64,000 bases of DNA from Trichobilharzia regenti (GCA_944472135.2 OX235262.1:27761362-27825361), one strand, 5' to 3'; shown: positions 1 to 11,344, counted from the first letter of the stretch. The notes: generated from the letters alone by a model not told the origin. Made by a program: numbers and translations.

Positions 1-197
1 AAGGAGGTAAACTGAACACTAGCGTTTGTAAAATGCAAATGCATTCTGCTAATAGATATTTAGACTTTAATTCATCTCATCCTTTCGTTGTCTTTGAAGG
101 CAGACTTAGTTGAGTGTCCAAAAAACCGACCAATAACACTATGTAGCACAAAAAAGACCTAATAGATGGAACAAAACAGATAGAAAAAGGGTTACTG

Positions 198-585
198 TTG
201 AATAAGTATCCTATAAAATACATTAGGAATATCAAAAAAGGTCAACAACAAAATAAAAATAATAGTGAAACTAATAATGATAACATAAATAAGAGGGAAT
301 ATAAGGCATCTACAGTAGTTTCACCATTTAAGGAGGGGACATCTGAGACTCTAAGTATCAGTCTAGCAAAGCAAGAAATAGGGTGGCATTCAAACCTACA
401 AACTCACTCAGATAGGACACGCTCTGTAGGTTAAAGAACCCTGTCTGTTGATCCAACTAGACAAAATAATATAACTTCCGAAATGCCTTCCAGTGACTGT
501 GAGTGAGGTCAACTACATAGGTCAGACTAGTAGATCGCTGGTAGTCAGATTATCAGAACATAAATTTACCAACAAAAATTAACAC
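198..585 (+). pseudogene. PLE fragment: RT thumb and start of GIY-YIG domain
   Basis: The plus strand codes for a Lys/Asn-rich stretch, then a segment around VVSPFKEGTSE typical of the region between RT and endonuclease in Penelope-like elements. After a stop at 432-434 and a frame change, NYIGQTSR and VRLSEHKF appear, which fit the GIY-YIG endonuclease. The coding stops near 585, where a minus-oriented terminal repeat begins. It is a broken remnant with no RT palm. The assignment rests on resemblance to the other PLE copies in this window. Confidence 0.6.
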
Positions 586-717
586 TGACACCCAATATGA
601 AAGTTTATATCATCACTTGATATAAGTATAAAACTTGGACAATGTGGCAGAGTATAACTCCATTATAGATAAGATTTTATTTCGGTATATCACAGAGTGT
701 TGTACAGTCATATTAAC

Positions 718-762
718 GGATGACGTTTCGAGCATAAATTATTGCTCATAATCATATCAAGG
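718..762 (-). ncRNA. Hammerhead-like motif, PLE family B
   Basis: On the minus strand: TTGAT, then ATGATTA plus T, a hairpin GAGCA/TGCTC, GAAA, a CG step and a GTC-like cleavage triplet followed by ATC. Positions 3 and 8 of the core are A and U instead of C and G. Activity is unknown. Confidence 0.4.
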
Positions 763-1252
763 TACCTCAGCTAAGGTTAGAATGATTGACCCTACCCCCA
801 AAGATAAGGAATTTAAAAAAGCTTAGCCATTGCACTTCATACATCAACACATAATTACACAATAGGATGAGAGAGGTTTTAAATTCTAAGTAATATATGT
901 AGGTGGTGAGAGAGATGGATTACTGAATGCCGGCTTATTGAGTCTGCACCCAACACATCCAACAGAAATGACTCAATGCAAATACCAGAGATATAGAAGA
1001 TATTACTACTACCAATCAAATCAGAGGAGGATAATAAATAGTCTAAAAATTCTATTTCAATTCACATACATTATAACATTCTGACAAGTTACTTATTTTT
1101 ACTGTAAAAAAACATCTTATTTAGCATCTAACTGTATTTTATTTATAACAGTAATATTATATCTGAATGTATATTGTCTTAAATTGATTTTATTCAAATG
1201 TCTAATCCATTCCACTCATGTATATAAATGAAGTAAAAAGTTGTGTGAGTGA

Positions 1253-1301
1253 CTTGACATGATTGTGAGCAATAGTTTATGCTGGAAACATGGTCAGTAG
1301 T
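1253..1301 (+). ncRNA. Decayed hammerhead-like motif, PLE family B
   Basis: Same layout as the other family B motifs, but the hairpin is damaged (GAGC facing GCTG) and extra bases sit between GAAAC and GGTC. Probably dead. Confidence 0.25.
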
Positions 1302-1395
1302 AAATAATACTGTATAACACTGTGAGACTTTATCAAAATTAATTTTACCCATAATAAAGGCGTTCATGATATCTAGAAAGATAGTGAAAGCTATG

Positions 1396-1904
1396 CAACC
1401 AACTTGTCCAACTCAGGGAAAATAACTGCATCCAATATTTATCCACCTGAGTTAGAGATCTTTTGCACTACTTCAAAAGCAAGTGAAAACGAAGATCTAT
1501 AAACAGTACAGACTATTTTAAATAGCATTGGTTGATTTTTTTCTGCTCTTATTGACTAAATCTGTCAAATATTTGAGTAGTGATAGAAAAACTTTATTAA
1601 GTTGACAGAATATTAAAGTATTATCATTCAATCAGATAGTCTTATTAAATTATTGAGACTCGCAGAAAGATAATATTGATCTAAATGCTTGATGTCATTT
1701 TATAGTCTTTTAGAGGAACAAAAGGTAAGCATTTTAATACTGTCGTTTGCAATGCCTAGTTTATTTAGATTTGATAGGTATCTATCTACACTTTTGTTAC
1801 ACCAAATGCCCACAAATTTAACTTAAGTGATAGGTGAATGTATCGACCAAACATGAATCCTTTCATGACAGAAAATCATTCTCCGTTGAATGGATATTCT
1901 TTTT
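1396..1904. other. No feature recognised
   Basis: AT-rich sequence with stops in all frames. I see no coding similarity or repeat shared with the rest of the window. Confidence 0.4.
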
Positions 1905-2085
1905 TGGTTACAGCTTGATTCCACACTGCACTTTTTCGTACAAGTATGGAATTTTCAGCATGAATATCGGTCGTCCAAATTTTGCAGGCCAACCATAGAT
2001 ATCAGGCGTGCGTCGGTAGGGAATCGAACCTCAGACCATGTGCATGGTCGGCGAGAGTCATAACCACTGTGCCACCGACCCACAA
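1905..2085 (-). repeat. SINE-A copy (tRNA-related head, CR1-like tail)
   Basis: On the minus strand the copy begins with a tRNA-like head (box A around TGGCACAGTGG, box B around GGTTCGATTCC), runs through a body with GATATCTATGG, and ends GTGTGGAATCAAGCTG plus A-rich bases. Five other copies occur in the window. The last 50 or so bases resemble the 3' end of the CR1-like LINE here. Confidence 0.75.
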
Positions 2086-2262
2086 TTGATGGTGATTATT
2101 ATCTCTATGATGCTAGACTCGCAAATAGGCTTCAATTCCAATAACTTATCATTCGAATGCGTGAAAAACAGATGCCTGATTAACGTTTTAATACAAGCTG
2201 TTACAGACTACATATTAGTTTGTTTATTAAATGTATCACACGGTGAAACAGTATTGTTATTA

Positions 2263-2312
2263 ACTGGATGACAAGGTTTCGAACAAATTATTACTGTTAA
2301 TAATCATATCAG
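2263..2312 (-). ncRNA. Hammerhead-like motif, PLE family B
   Basis: The left-arm copy keeps CTGAT and ATCCAGT as possible stem I, the ATGATTA core and GAAAC. The hairpin is AACA/TGTT and the interval before GTC is longer than in other copies. Confidence 0.3.
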
Positions 2313-2736
2313 TTATAATCACACGACTTTGAAACTTGAGTTTTATGGTTTTCTTTATATTCTCCTATTTGTCGTCGTTGAGGTAGTATCTGGGTGGACA
2401 GGTAATGAATCATTCCTATTACATGTGTTTGCAGTTGATTCGATAAACAGAGCTTCTGTTGTTATCGATCTCTCCCTCACTCCACCCTGCGACATTAGGT
2501 TTTAAAACTGTCATCCTATCCCATCTTATTGTATGGTCGTGTGTGATTGCATGTAGTGCTATAGATGAACTATTATCTAGATTTTTTATCTTGTTTGGGT
2601 CAATCAATCTAGATAATAAGAATGATTCGACACCTGTCCACCCAGATATCCAGAAAATTCTACTACTCCAACGACGACAAATAGGAGAATATAAAGAAAA
2701 CTATAAAACTCAAGTTTTAATGTCGTGTGATTACAA

Positions 2737-2790
2737 TTGATATGATTATGAACCACAATAAATTGTGTTCGAAACCCTGTCATCCAGTAA
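2737..2790 (+). ncRNA. Hammerhead-like motif, PLE family B
   Basis: The hairpin reads GAAC facing GTTC where most copies have GAGC facing GCTC, a two-sided change that preserves pairing. Core ATGATTA plus T is kept. The segment before GTC has two extra bases. Confidence 0.35.
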
Positions 2791-2924
2791 ACAGTAATAC
2801 TGTTTCACTGTGTACATCTAATAAACGAACTGATATGGAATTACTTACTACCACAGTTCCAAGTTTTACACATATATCAATGTCACAGATTACTTTTTTA
2901 CTATTTTTATTCCATTATATAAAG

Positions 2925-3175
2925 AAATACCGTCGGAGACACAGTGGTAGAATGCTTGCCAACCATGCCTCGCGTGACTCGGCGTTTGATCCCCGGCCAC
3001 GGACGTACTGCCATACCTAGCTAGGCCAGTGGTAAGACTGGTTAGGAGGGAAGGTTAAGCATGAGGCAGGCTAGCAACCCCATCCCGTAAAAATAAACAC
3101 AAATATTATCGAAACTTCAAGCCTCTAGTTTGAAGTACCCTATGTTCCACTGGGAACCTAATGGACTAAAAAAAT
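2925..3175 (+). repeat. SINE-B copy (tRNA-related head, RTE-like tail)
   Basis: The head contains a tRNA-like A box (CACAGTGGTAGAATG) and B box (GTTTGATCCC). The body has the CTAGCAACCCCATCC segment, and the end reads CCTATGTTCCACTGGGAACC, which resembles the RTE 3' end at 36.35 and 60.4 kb. Four more copies occur in the window. Confidence 0.7.
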
Positions 3176-3780
3176 ATATACGAAGACAAGTGTTTATATT
3201 CAATTTTGCACACTACACACCCTTATTAACATGTCGACCTTGGTTGAAAACTGAGTCTGGAATGTTTGTCTAAGCGTTTATCGATAACATTCCAATGAAA
3301 ACTAACTGAATATATCATGCAATATAATGGAGAACTGGGCAATCATTTTTATCTGGCTCATAAATCTAAAACTCTTGAAGTAACCAAGTTAGAAGAATTC
3401 AGCTACTGTGCTAAAATTAGCTACCACACTCTGCTGATTTCTGAAACCATTCATATAGTCATCTAGTGTTTCTTGACGTAATCACTCGAATCGTCATTAT
3501 CCTTCTTTACAAATAAAATAACATACAAATCAAAAAACTTAACATTTTTTCACCAGATTTCTGCCTGTTTTATTTTCTGTAAAACACTTTAGGATAGTGA
3601 TGTTATTTTAAGGTAAATGAAACATAATATTCTTCAGTTAACTGACTGTAAGTCAGCTCAACTTGAATTTACTGATTACTGAATTGTTAGCCAAAAAGAA
3701 AGAAATCATATGAACTCATAAATTTATCATCAAAATTAAGCAAAAGTAAAAGCGAATAACGCAGTGTGAACAAATTGAAC
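3176..3780. other. No feature recognised
   Basis: AT-rich, no frame of useful length and no match to the window's repeat families that I can see. Confidence 0.35.
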
Positions 3781-5030
3781 GGCCAAATATATGAACAAGT
3801 CAGAGGAACACCCATGGGATCGCCAATATCAGGTTTGATTGCAGAAGCAGTGATGCAAAGACTCTAAAACATAATTCTACCAAAGATCAAATCCAAGATA
3901 TGGATACGCTACGTCGACGACACATTTGTAAAATAATCAAAAGAAACATGTTAGATAAAACTCACAACTTAATAAACAACGTCTTCAACGACATCAAATT
4001 CACAAGAGAAGAGGAATCCGAGAACAAAATGCCATTTTCGGACGTCTTAGTCAAGCAAACAACCACAAGAGAATAAGAAACTCAAGTTTTTAGAAAATCA
4101 ACTCACACAGACCAAATACTGAATCACAACAGCAACAATCCATTAACACACGAAAGGAATTGCATACAAACACTATTCAAGAGGGCGAGGACTCATTGCA
4201 GCACTCCCAACTTAAGGAAAATTGAAGAAAAGTATCTCATGAACGTCTTCCAAAAGAATGAATATCCACGGAATTTCATCAAGAGACATATACCCCCAAG
4301 CCAACCTACCAAAGCAAAAGCCACCAGGGTAAGCACAAAGAAAATCGCCTTACCATACATAAAGCATATCTCAGAAATCACTACAAGACTCTTCAAACCT
4401 TTGGGAATTGACGTCGTACACAAACCAACAAAGTCGCTGCACTCAATTCTATGTCAACCAAAAGACTCAACAGCAAAAGTAGACAAAACCAACATCATCT
4501 ACAAAATAAACTGTAACAACCGCGAAAAACACTATATTGGCCAAAGTGGACGTCCCCTTCGTCTTCGTATCCACGAACGTAAGCTAGCCGTCAAAAGACA
4601 TGATATCCACTCGCTCATTTCACTACACACAGACAACCATGGACATCAATTCGACTGGGACAACGTTCAAATAATAGACAGAGGAAACAACAAGCATGCT
4701 AGAGAATATTTAGAAGCTTGTCATTCCAGTGAATCATCAATCATTAGACACATCGAGATAGACAAAATTTACCAGCCAATAAGAAGGGAACTTCACACAC
4801 AAATGGTCAAAGTTCAAGTCAAAGAAACAATCAGTTCCAATACAAGTGGCCTAGAAGGTGTGAAAACATACAAAAACAACCAATCACGTCCAAGGTCATC
4901 CAACAGGAGAGATGATTGATAAACTCGTGGAGAAATCTAAAAGCTCACTTCAAATTGAAGTATGCGCTGAAGATGTCACCCAGTAGGGTGATGAAAGCTT
5001 CGCAAATTAACCATCCAGCTCAGAGAACAC
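3781..5030 (+). pseudogene. PLE family A, RT palm to GIY-YIG and 3' end
   Basis: The 5' part shows RT palm motifs in a broken frame: RGTPMGSPISG near 3805 and RYVDDTF near 3908, with stops and frameshifts after each. From 4239 to 4919 a clean 226-codon frame holds the RT thumb (NEYPRNFIKRHIP), the linker, and a GIY-YIG domain with HYIGQSGRPLRLRIHERK. The copy is 5'-truncated: the RT fingers are missing. The 3' untranslated part to about 5030 carries a hammerhead motif and is shared with the copy at 62.0-63.0 kb. PLE proteins combine RT and GIY-YIG endonuclease in one chain for retrotransposition; this copy cannot make an intact one. A CR1 remnant begins about 130 bp downstream. Confidence 0.85.
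4952..5008 (+). ncRNA. Hammerhead ribozyme candidate, PLE family A
   Basis: This is the best hammerhead in the window. Stem I is TATGCG facing CGCAAA (UGCG/CGCA pairs fully). The core CTGAAGA is canonical, followed by one extra T. Stem II is GTCACCC facing GGGTGAT with an AGTA loop. GAAA follows, stem III is the minimal self-complementary AGCT, and the base before the expected cut is T. Hammerheads with very short stem III are known from PLEs and often act as dimers. The fold was worked out by hand. Confidence 0.65.
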
Positions 5031-5159
5031 AAAGAGATCAAATTTTTTGTGTATCTGAAATGCTAGGTGCTTTGTTTGAGTCTCATCAGGGAATGGAACA
5101 TCATTACTCACTAACAATGTCCATACGTCTATACAACGAGTCCGAAATAGGACGCAACA

Positions 5160-7345
5160 CACTTCCTGAACTCCACTGCCTCCCACTGGGCCATGAAAAT
5201 GTTGTTAACTTCCCTACTCGATAAAATACTTCACTTGATTTAGTATTTATAAATGATCCTGGAATATGCGAAGCTCGTAAAAGAGCTCCGCTCTTCAATT
5301 CTGATCACTGTATTGTACGAGTCTTATCCAAAATTTACGGAAAGTTATACAGTAAAGCCCTCTCAAACTTGTCTAAGAAAGTTGTTGACAGATGTTACTC
5401 AAATGAGAACGTACATCATCTTAGAAACATGCTCAGTGACACAAGATGGGATCTGTTTAATGATGATTCACTTGATGACAATATCTCTAATACTACATCT
5501 TTTCTGAAATTCTGTTTTGAAATTTGCTGTCCGAAAGAAATACTATTCGTCAAATTTGACCGTTTCGCCTCCCCTCAACTTAAAAAGCTTCGTAGAGAGA
5601 AGGAAAACCTATATAAGATGAAAGATAAAAGTGGTGTAGAAAGAACTAACTTCTTAATTAAGTCTGAAATGCAGAGGTTGAATGTAATACATAACCAGAA
5701 ATTCATATCCTGCAAAAATGCTTGTAATATATGGAAACTATTTAAGGAAATCACTGGTGGTAAGCAGATAAACAATATTCCATATTCTTTTGATGTATGT
5801 ACTCTTAATAAATCTTTTATTTACTCTCCCTCAAACGCCATGCTTCCCAGCATCACTAGTGTTAATAATAGCCCCTTTCCATGTTTTAACACAAATGATG
5901 TTCAAAAGTGCCTCAACTCTCTAAACCCTTCCCAGAGATTTAGGTCCAGATTATGTACCTAGTATTTTTTTTTTAAATGTTCTGATATTCCGTGTCACCC
6001 TCTCACTGATCTATTTAACAAATCTTTTTCCAGTAATATTGTGGCTGCCGTTTGGAAGGACATTAAAGTTGTACCTATACCTAAATCATCTACTGAAGCA
6101 TGTGTCAAATTGGGACACATTGATATTACCTCTCCTTTTTTGAAAACTATGAAAAAAATACTTCTACTTAGTCCTCTTCCTTCACTGAAATCCCTTAATG
6201 ACACTAAACTATTTGCCTATAAGCACAATAGAAGCACTCTGGATATAGCTGCCGTCTTATATCTTCCAGTCTGGAGAAGGGGGCTAAATTTGTTCATTGT
6301 GCATTCCTAGACTATACATCTGCTCTTGACTCGGTCCCTAGGGACATCTTATTAAAGGTAAACAGAATGTTGGGCTGTTAACTGGTTACATTCCTGTTTA
6401 TCAGAAAGAAAGAAGTACACCATGTATAAAGGGAAGTCTTCCTCTTCATTTCCCACTGAAGTTGGTGTCCCTCAAGGCGCTGTGCTTTCTCTTTTTCTTT
6501 TTTCTTTCTTCTTACATGACTTGCTTCACTCTGATGAAATAAACTTTGTGAAGTACGCTGATGATTTAACGGTTTCAATGGCTGTTAACTCCCAGCTAGA
6601 TTGTACTAAAATAAATAGCTTTCTATCGAGAGTAAGCAAATGGTCTGAGTCTAACGGTCTTAAACTGAATCCTCTAAATATCAAACTGTTAATGTCAGCT
6701 TAAGATGTAAAAGACAGTTAAAAGAAGTCATCGATTCTCATGATAGTCGTAAGATTGACGACAATGATATAGGAATTGAATCAGAAGTTAAGTATGCTGG
6801 ACTTATTCTCTCTTCTGATATCTCCTCGTCTGCCCATGTCTTAGCGATCTCCAGTAAAATATTCCGCCTGACATTTTACATTAAGAATTCAGGGCACTCG
6901 GGTATAACTCAACCCAACCTCACTCTTACAGTTCATAAACGCTTGTATCCTACCTATTCCTCTTTATTGTTCACCCCTGCTTATTCTTTCCTGGTTTGCT
7001 TAAAACGGACTACGCCACAATTCGTAGAATTCTCAATATGGTCAGTAGGTTGTGTGGTGTCCCAGTGGACCACATAGTTAACCTCGTTGTCGATAGGCAC
7101 TTGACTCTGTGCAATAAATTTTCTAGAGGGATTTTGTCTGACTTGGAGCATCCACTTTACCCTCAGGTTTCACCTGGCATCTATCTCCTCAGGTAGAACA
7201 AGAAGAAACTTCAGAAAACTGTATGCTCGCACGTCTAAGTATAACAATTCTATGATACCACACTTGGCACGTATTTTATGTGATGAAAATAGTGTCAGGA
7301 AACAATTAACTAATCTTTTTTCATCTAGTAAATAAACAATTTCCT
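5160..7345 (+). pseudogene. Decayed CR1-like LINE
   Basis: A 5'-truncated endonuclease/RT reading frame. It begins in the endonuclease (LGHENVVNF, then SLDLVFIND and FNSDHC), and runs through the linker (5369-5962) into RT with GVPQGAVLS, KYADDLTVSM and SNGLKLNP. Several stops and frameshifts break it, among them at 5221-5223, about 5960, 6308 and 6700. It ends with the C-terminal RT-associated region and a stop near 7333. No recognisable 3' untranslated region follows, because the next CR1 copy begins about 30 bp later. It resembles the intact copy residue for residue over long parts but is clearly older. Confidence 0.85.
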
Positions 7346-7362
7346 CCATCCATCCATCCATC
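7346..7362. repeat. (CCAT)n short tandem repeat
   Basis: About four CCAT units lie exactly between the stop region of the old CR1 and the 5' end of the younger one. Confidence 0.7.
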
Positions 7363-10300
7363 CCTCGGCGGCCTGCTTGAACATAGGGCTACCAAAAATT
7401 CCACCTTACAACATTTTGCAAAATTGCTTTGGTTTGCTCTTTTAATTTTGTTTTAATTTATCAATAATGTGTCCTAATCGTATTATATATAATCGCGCAT
7501 TTTTAAAATCATTACAACCTACCGCGTTGTGTCATCCACAAAAATTGAGAAAAAAGCATCACTGTGGCTGGCAGCGTGCACTGAAACGTACACAAATTAA
7601 TCAAATGACTGTTCCTGAACTCGTTAGCACTAATTGTAGATCCCTGTCCAACAAAATGGATTACCTTCAATCCCTAATGTATTCCAATGTTTATCGAAAT
7701 GCTGGCGTTTTAGCAATACAAGAGACTTGGCTGCACCAGCATTATGATGATAATCTAATTTCAATAAATGGATATAAAGTTTTTCGCCAAGATAGAAATA
7801 GTTCCAAGAAAAAATATGGAGGAGGGGTAGCCACATATATAAACACAAATTGGTCTACATCAAATCACGTTTGCTTCAATTATTCTAATGACAATATAGA
7901 TTGCATAACCGTCAGGTGTCGCCCAAAACACTTAAGTAAATATTCTTATATATACATAACAAATATTTACATAACACCCAATTGTAGCCTTTCTAATATA
8001 GTTATGTTTGCAGATGAGTTTACTGAATTCGCTGCTCCTGCATTCGGAAACTCGTTGTCTATAGTCTGTGGTGATTTTAATTTATGTGATCACAGCTTTC
8101 TTACTTCGCTTGGTCATGAGAATCTAGTCAAGTTTAATACACGTCTGGACAAATCACTAGACCTGGTTTTCATAAATGACCGTGATGTATATGAAACCCG
8201 AAGGAGAGCTCCTTTGCTAAATTCTGACCACTGCATTATTCGTATTTTACCGAAAGTGTACGGCAAGTTACAACGAAAATTGTTTAGTCATTTAACAAAG
8301 AAGATACATGAACGTTCATATTCCCATGACAACATTCTAGCATTAAGAAGCATGTTGCATGATACCAACTGGGAACTGTTTACTGACGATAAGTTGGATG
8401 CTACTGTCTCTAATATAACCGATTATCTGAAGTTTTGTTTGGATATTTGCTGTCCTTATGAAACACTGTTTTCGAGATTTGACAGAATCTCTTCTGTGCA
8501 ACTGAAAAAACTTAGAAGACAAAAAGAGAAGTTGTATAAGAATTGTGATAATACTGGTGTCCGTAAAATAAACACCCTTATAAAAATTGAAATAGAAAGG
8601 TTGAACAGACTATATAATGAAAAATTTTTATCATGTAAAAATCCTTCAAACATTTGGAAACTTTTCAATAAACTAACAAGTAAAAAACAAATGTCCGTTG
8701 ATGCTTATTCTGATGTTAATGCTTTAAACAAATCATTTATCAAGAAACAAATTAATATGGTTGTACCTGATGTACCTAGTCAAGAAAATGGTCATTTTCA
8801 GGGTTTTGAAGAAAAGGATGTACTATTATGTTTGAAGTCATTAAATCCAACACACAGCCTTGGTCCAGATGGTGTACCAAGCATTCTTCTCCAAAAGTGT
8901 GCAGACATCTTGTGTCATCCTCTTACTCAAATCTTTAACGCATCATTTAAGAGGGAAACGGTACCTGCTGACTGGAAAGAAATCAAGGTTGTACCTGTAC
9001 AGAAATCATCTTCTGGAGCAGGTATAAAATTTAGACCAGTCGCTATAACATCTCCTTTTTTGAAAACTATGGAGAAACTTCTTTTGAATATTCTTAAACC
9101 TTCTTTAAAAGCTTTTAGTGACCCTAAGCAGTTTGCTTATAAGTGTGGAAGAAGTACATTAGATGCAGCCATTGTACTACACCACAATATTGTTTCCTGC
9201 CTTGATAAGGGCGCTAAGTTCGTTCGAACAGCTTTCTTAGACTATACTGCAGCTTTCGACTCTGTTCCTAGGACACTTTTATTAGGAAAGATGATTTCAG
9301 CACAAACAGAGTCCTGGGCAACTAGATGGCTGTCTTCTTATTTTAAGGATAGGAAACAGCATACTGTTTTGGCTGGAAAGCGCTCCACTTCCCAGCTAAC
9401 TGAAAGTGGTGTGCCTCAAGGTGCAGTACTTTCTCCATTTCTTTTCTCTTTCTTTCTGCATGACCTTCCGAACTCACCCAAAGTTAACTTCATTAAGTAT
9501 GCTGATGACCTGACCGTTTCTGTCCCTGTAGTTTCCACATCGGATTGTTCCTATATGAATGGCTTCCTAGCTGAAGTTAAGGATTGGTCTGGCTCAAATG
9601 GTCTTAAACTAAATCCAACTAAATGTAACACTGTTGATTTCAGCTTGAGAAGTGAAAAAGACATGCATGGATTGATTCAATCTCATGATTGTTGTAATAT
9701 TGATGGTACCATGATAGAGAGTAAGTCAAGTGTTTCTTATCTTGGCATTAGTTTCTCGTCAAATCTTTGCTGGTCGTCTCATATTCTTATAGTTTCTAAG
9801 AAAGTTTTCCGTCTGACTTATTACATAAAGAAGTTGAGACACTCAGGTATAACTCAATCTCTTATCATACAATTTATTAATTCATGTGTTTTGCCCATCA
9901 TTCTTTATTGTTCTCCATTATTCTTCCCTGGGCTACTCAAGAAAGATCATATAATACTACGAAGAACATTGAGGGCTGTAAGTAGGGTCAGTGCTATCCC
10001 TTTGACTGAACTAAATGACACTGTTGTCAATAGGCATATGAATTCTTGTAAACACTTAGCTAAAGTTATCTTATCTGATAGTGAACATCCTCTTTATTCA
10101 CAATTGTTTCCTTGTATCTCTTCGGGTAAGACCAGAAGAAATTTTATAAACATTTATGCTCGTACTACAAAATATAAAAATTCGACCGTTCCATATTTGG
10201 CACGAGTATTGTGTGAAGAGACAAATATCAGAAAAGAACTTTTACAACTTTTGAATCAGTAACTAAACTATAAAATGTAATGATGCATATTAATGCAAGT

Positions 10301-10917
10301 GTTATTTGTTATATTATTTATTTATTATTCACTATGACCTAGAAATGGTATGATTTTGTTGGGTTTTTTATTTTTATTTCTTTTTTATTATTTTTTCCTA
10401 TTAACTATCAATATTTTAACATTTTATATATTTATATAATTATAAACAATCCTTATATACCTTCAGGTTTTCCCTTTTGATTATTTCTATTGTATTTATG
10501 GTCCTGTTGCTTCTTCGTTTGTTTTACTCTCACAATTGCAGACACCAACTTATCTCTATGACTGCTGTGATCTTTGTTTTTCCCCTCACCATATCATGTA
10601 AAGAGAACATTATATTCAACATTTTTAAACGTGCTAGGATTTCTATACCGAATCGATAATACTGTGTAAAAAAAGCCCACGGCAATTTTCACTTGTACTA
10701 TTATTAATATTACCTTAGCTGTTATCATTATTTCCATTTTATATGCTGCATGTCTTTGACATTACCTCTATTGTAAATGTGGAAAATTTTCTGTGTGATT
10801 AATTTTGTTTATAATTTGAGGAAATTAGATGCAATATTGTGTGTGATTAATGCTGAAAATTCCATTCCGTATCACAATTACTGTTTTTAAAATAAAGTTA
10901 ATCATTATTATTATTAC
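7363..10917 (+). mobile_element. CR1-like LINE, near full length
   Basis: The element starts with a short 5' region (GGCGGCCTGCTTGAACAT) that is also present at the 5' end of the minus-strand copy near 27540. It contains the 931-codon frame and a 3' untranslated region of about 655 bp, and ends in AATAAAG plus (ATT)n. The last 100 bp are shared with the 3' ends at 22.1, 33.1, 47.8 and 58.1 kb. CR1-type LINEs typically end in short 3' repeats and often lack clear target duplications. No separate first reading frame is visible upstream. Confidence 0.85.
7467..10262 (+). CDS. CR1-like endonuclease/reverse transcriptase, 931 aa
   Basis: One uninterrupted frame. Residues about 50-260 form an apurinic-type endonuclease with TNCRSLSNK (about 55), QETWL (about 85), GDFNLCDHS (about 201) and NSDHC (about 252), so the expected acidic and His residues are present. 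Residues about 450-720 form the RT with LGPDGVPS, FLDYTAAFDSVPR (about 590), GVPQGAVLSPFLFS, KYADDLTVSV (about 677) and NGLKLNPTKC. The C-terminal region is the usual RT-associated tail. The protein would nick DNA and prime reverse transcription of its own RNA. The ATG at 7467 is the first after an in-frame stop. The minus-strand copy near 27.5 kb reads further upstream to another Met, so this copy may have lost about 35 N-terminal residues. No inactivating change is visible. Confidence 0.92.
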   Translation: MCPNRIIYNRAFLKSLQPTALCHPQKLRKKHHCGWQRALKRTQINQMTVPELVSTNCRSLSNKMDYLQSLMYSNVYRNAGVLAIQETWLHQHYDDNLISINGYKVFRQDRNSSKKKYGGGVATYINTNWSTSNHVCFNYSNDNIDCITVRCRPKHLSKYSYIYITNIYITPNCSLSNIVMFADEFTEFAAPAFGNSLSIVCGDFNLCDHSFLTSLGHENLVKFNTRLDKSLDLVFINDRDVYETRRRAPLLNSDHCIIRILPKVYGKLQRKLFSHLTKKIHERSYSHDNILALRSMLHDTNWELFTDDKLDATVSNITDYLKFCLDICCPYETLFSRFDRISSVQLKKLRRQKEKLYKNCDNTGVRKINTLIKIEIERLNRLYNEKFLSCKNPSNIWKLFNKLTSKKQMSVDAYSDVNALNKSFIKKQINMVVPDVPSQENGHFQGFEEKDVLLCLKSLNPTHSLGPDGVPSILLQKCADILCHPLTQIFNASFKRETVPADWKEIKVVPVQKSSSGAGIKFRPVAITSPFLKTMEKLLLNILKPSLKAFSDPKQFAYKCGRSTLDAAIVLHHNIVSCLDKGAKFVRTAFLDYTAAFDSVPRTLLLGKMISAQTESWATRWLSSYFKDRKQHTVLAGKRSTSQLTESGVPQGAVLSPFLFSFFLHDLPNSPKVNFIKYADDLTVSVPVVSTSDCSYMNGFLAEVKDWSGSNGLKLNPTKCNTVDFSLRSEKDMHGLIQSHDCCNIDGTMIESKSSVSYLGISFSSNLCWSSHILIVSKKVFRLTYYIKKLRHSGITQSLIIQFINSCVLPIILYCSPLFFPGLLKKDHIILRRTLRAVSRVSAIPLTELNDTVVNRHMNSCKHLAKVILSDSEHPLYSQLFPCISSGKTRRNFINIYARTTKYKNSTVPYLARVLCEETNIRKELLQLLNQ

Positions 10918-11344
10918 CTTTCTTGTCTAACCTTCCTGTTTATTTCTGTTTTTTTTAAGTTTTGAATTCCTATCTGCATTACTAGATTTGGTCGCTGCTT
11001 TTTTTAACGCTAAAAATATGTCCGAGTTTCCTGCTGTGTTGTTATTATTACATCCTTAATCCCAAATTTGTACGAACAGTCAAGTTTCCTGATTATTATG
11101 ATCTTATTATGTCTTTTCTAATTGACAATTCTGATTCTTGCACTTTGTAATTCTATTAATTTAGCCTTTGACCGGAAATAATTCTGGAACTTTCTCACAC
11201 ACTTAGTATAATTACATGAATGTACAGCCTAGTTGATGACTTCGTTGGAATGAAAGTTTTCTTCGCTGCAATCGCCTTTTCAAAAATTTACTGTGTAATT
11301 GTAATATAGAATTTGTATATTTAAAACACAACTGATTTATCCTT
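10918..11344 (+). repeat. Possible PLE terminal repeat remnant
   Basis: AT-rich sequence whose 11222-11275 part (TGTACAGCCT, then TTCGTTGGAA and TTTTCTTCGCTG) resembles the ends of the PLE copies at 29.97 and 24.05 kb. Otherwise featureless. Confidence 0.35.

Larger units (their letters stand above)
595..1390 (+). mobile_element. PLE family B unit with inverted terminal repeats
   Basis: Three parts follow each other: a minus-oriented terminal repeat (pLTR, 595-775), a plus-oriented decayed GIY-YIG C-terminus (776-1080, recognisable by comparison with 51810-52115 and 59560-59830), and a plus-oriented pLTR (about 1185-1390). Both pLTRs carry the family B hammerhead-like motif. Penelope elements are known for inverted pLTRs attached to 5'-truncated copies, and this fits that pattern. 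Edges are approximate. Confidence 0.6.
2225..2815. mobile_element. Foldback PLE family B copy
   Basis: The left arm (about 2225-2410, minus) and right arm (about 2625-2815, plus) are inverted repeats. Each holds the end of the GIY-YIG frame and a pLTR. The centre (2419-2607, minus strand) codes for a PLE C-terminal piece with IALHAITHDHTIRWDR. The arms differ at several positions, so this is an older copy. Confidence 0.6.
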
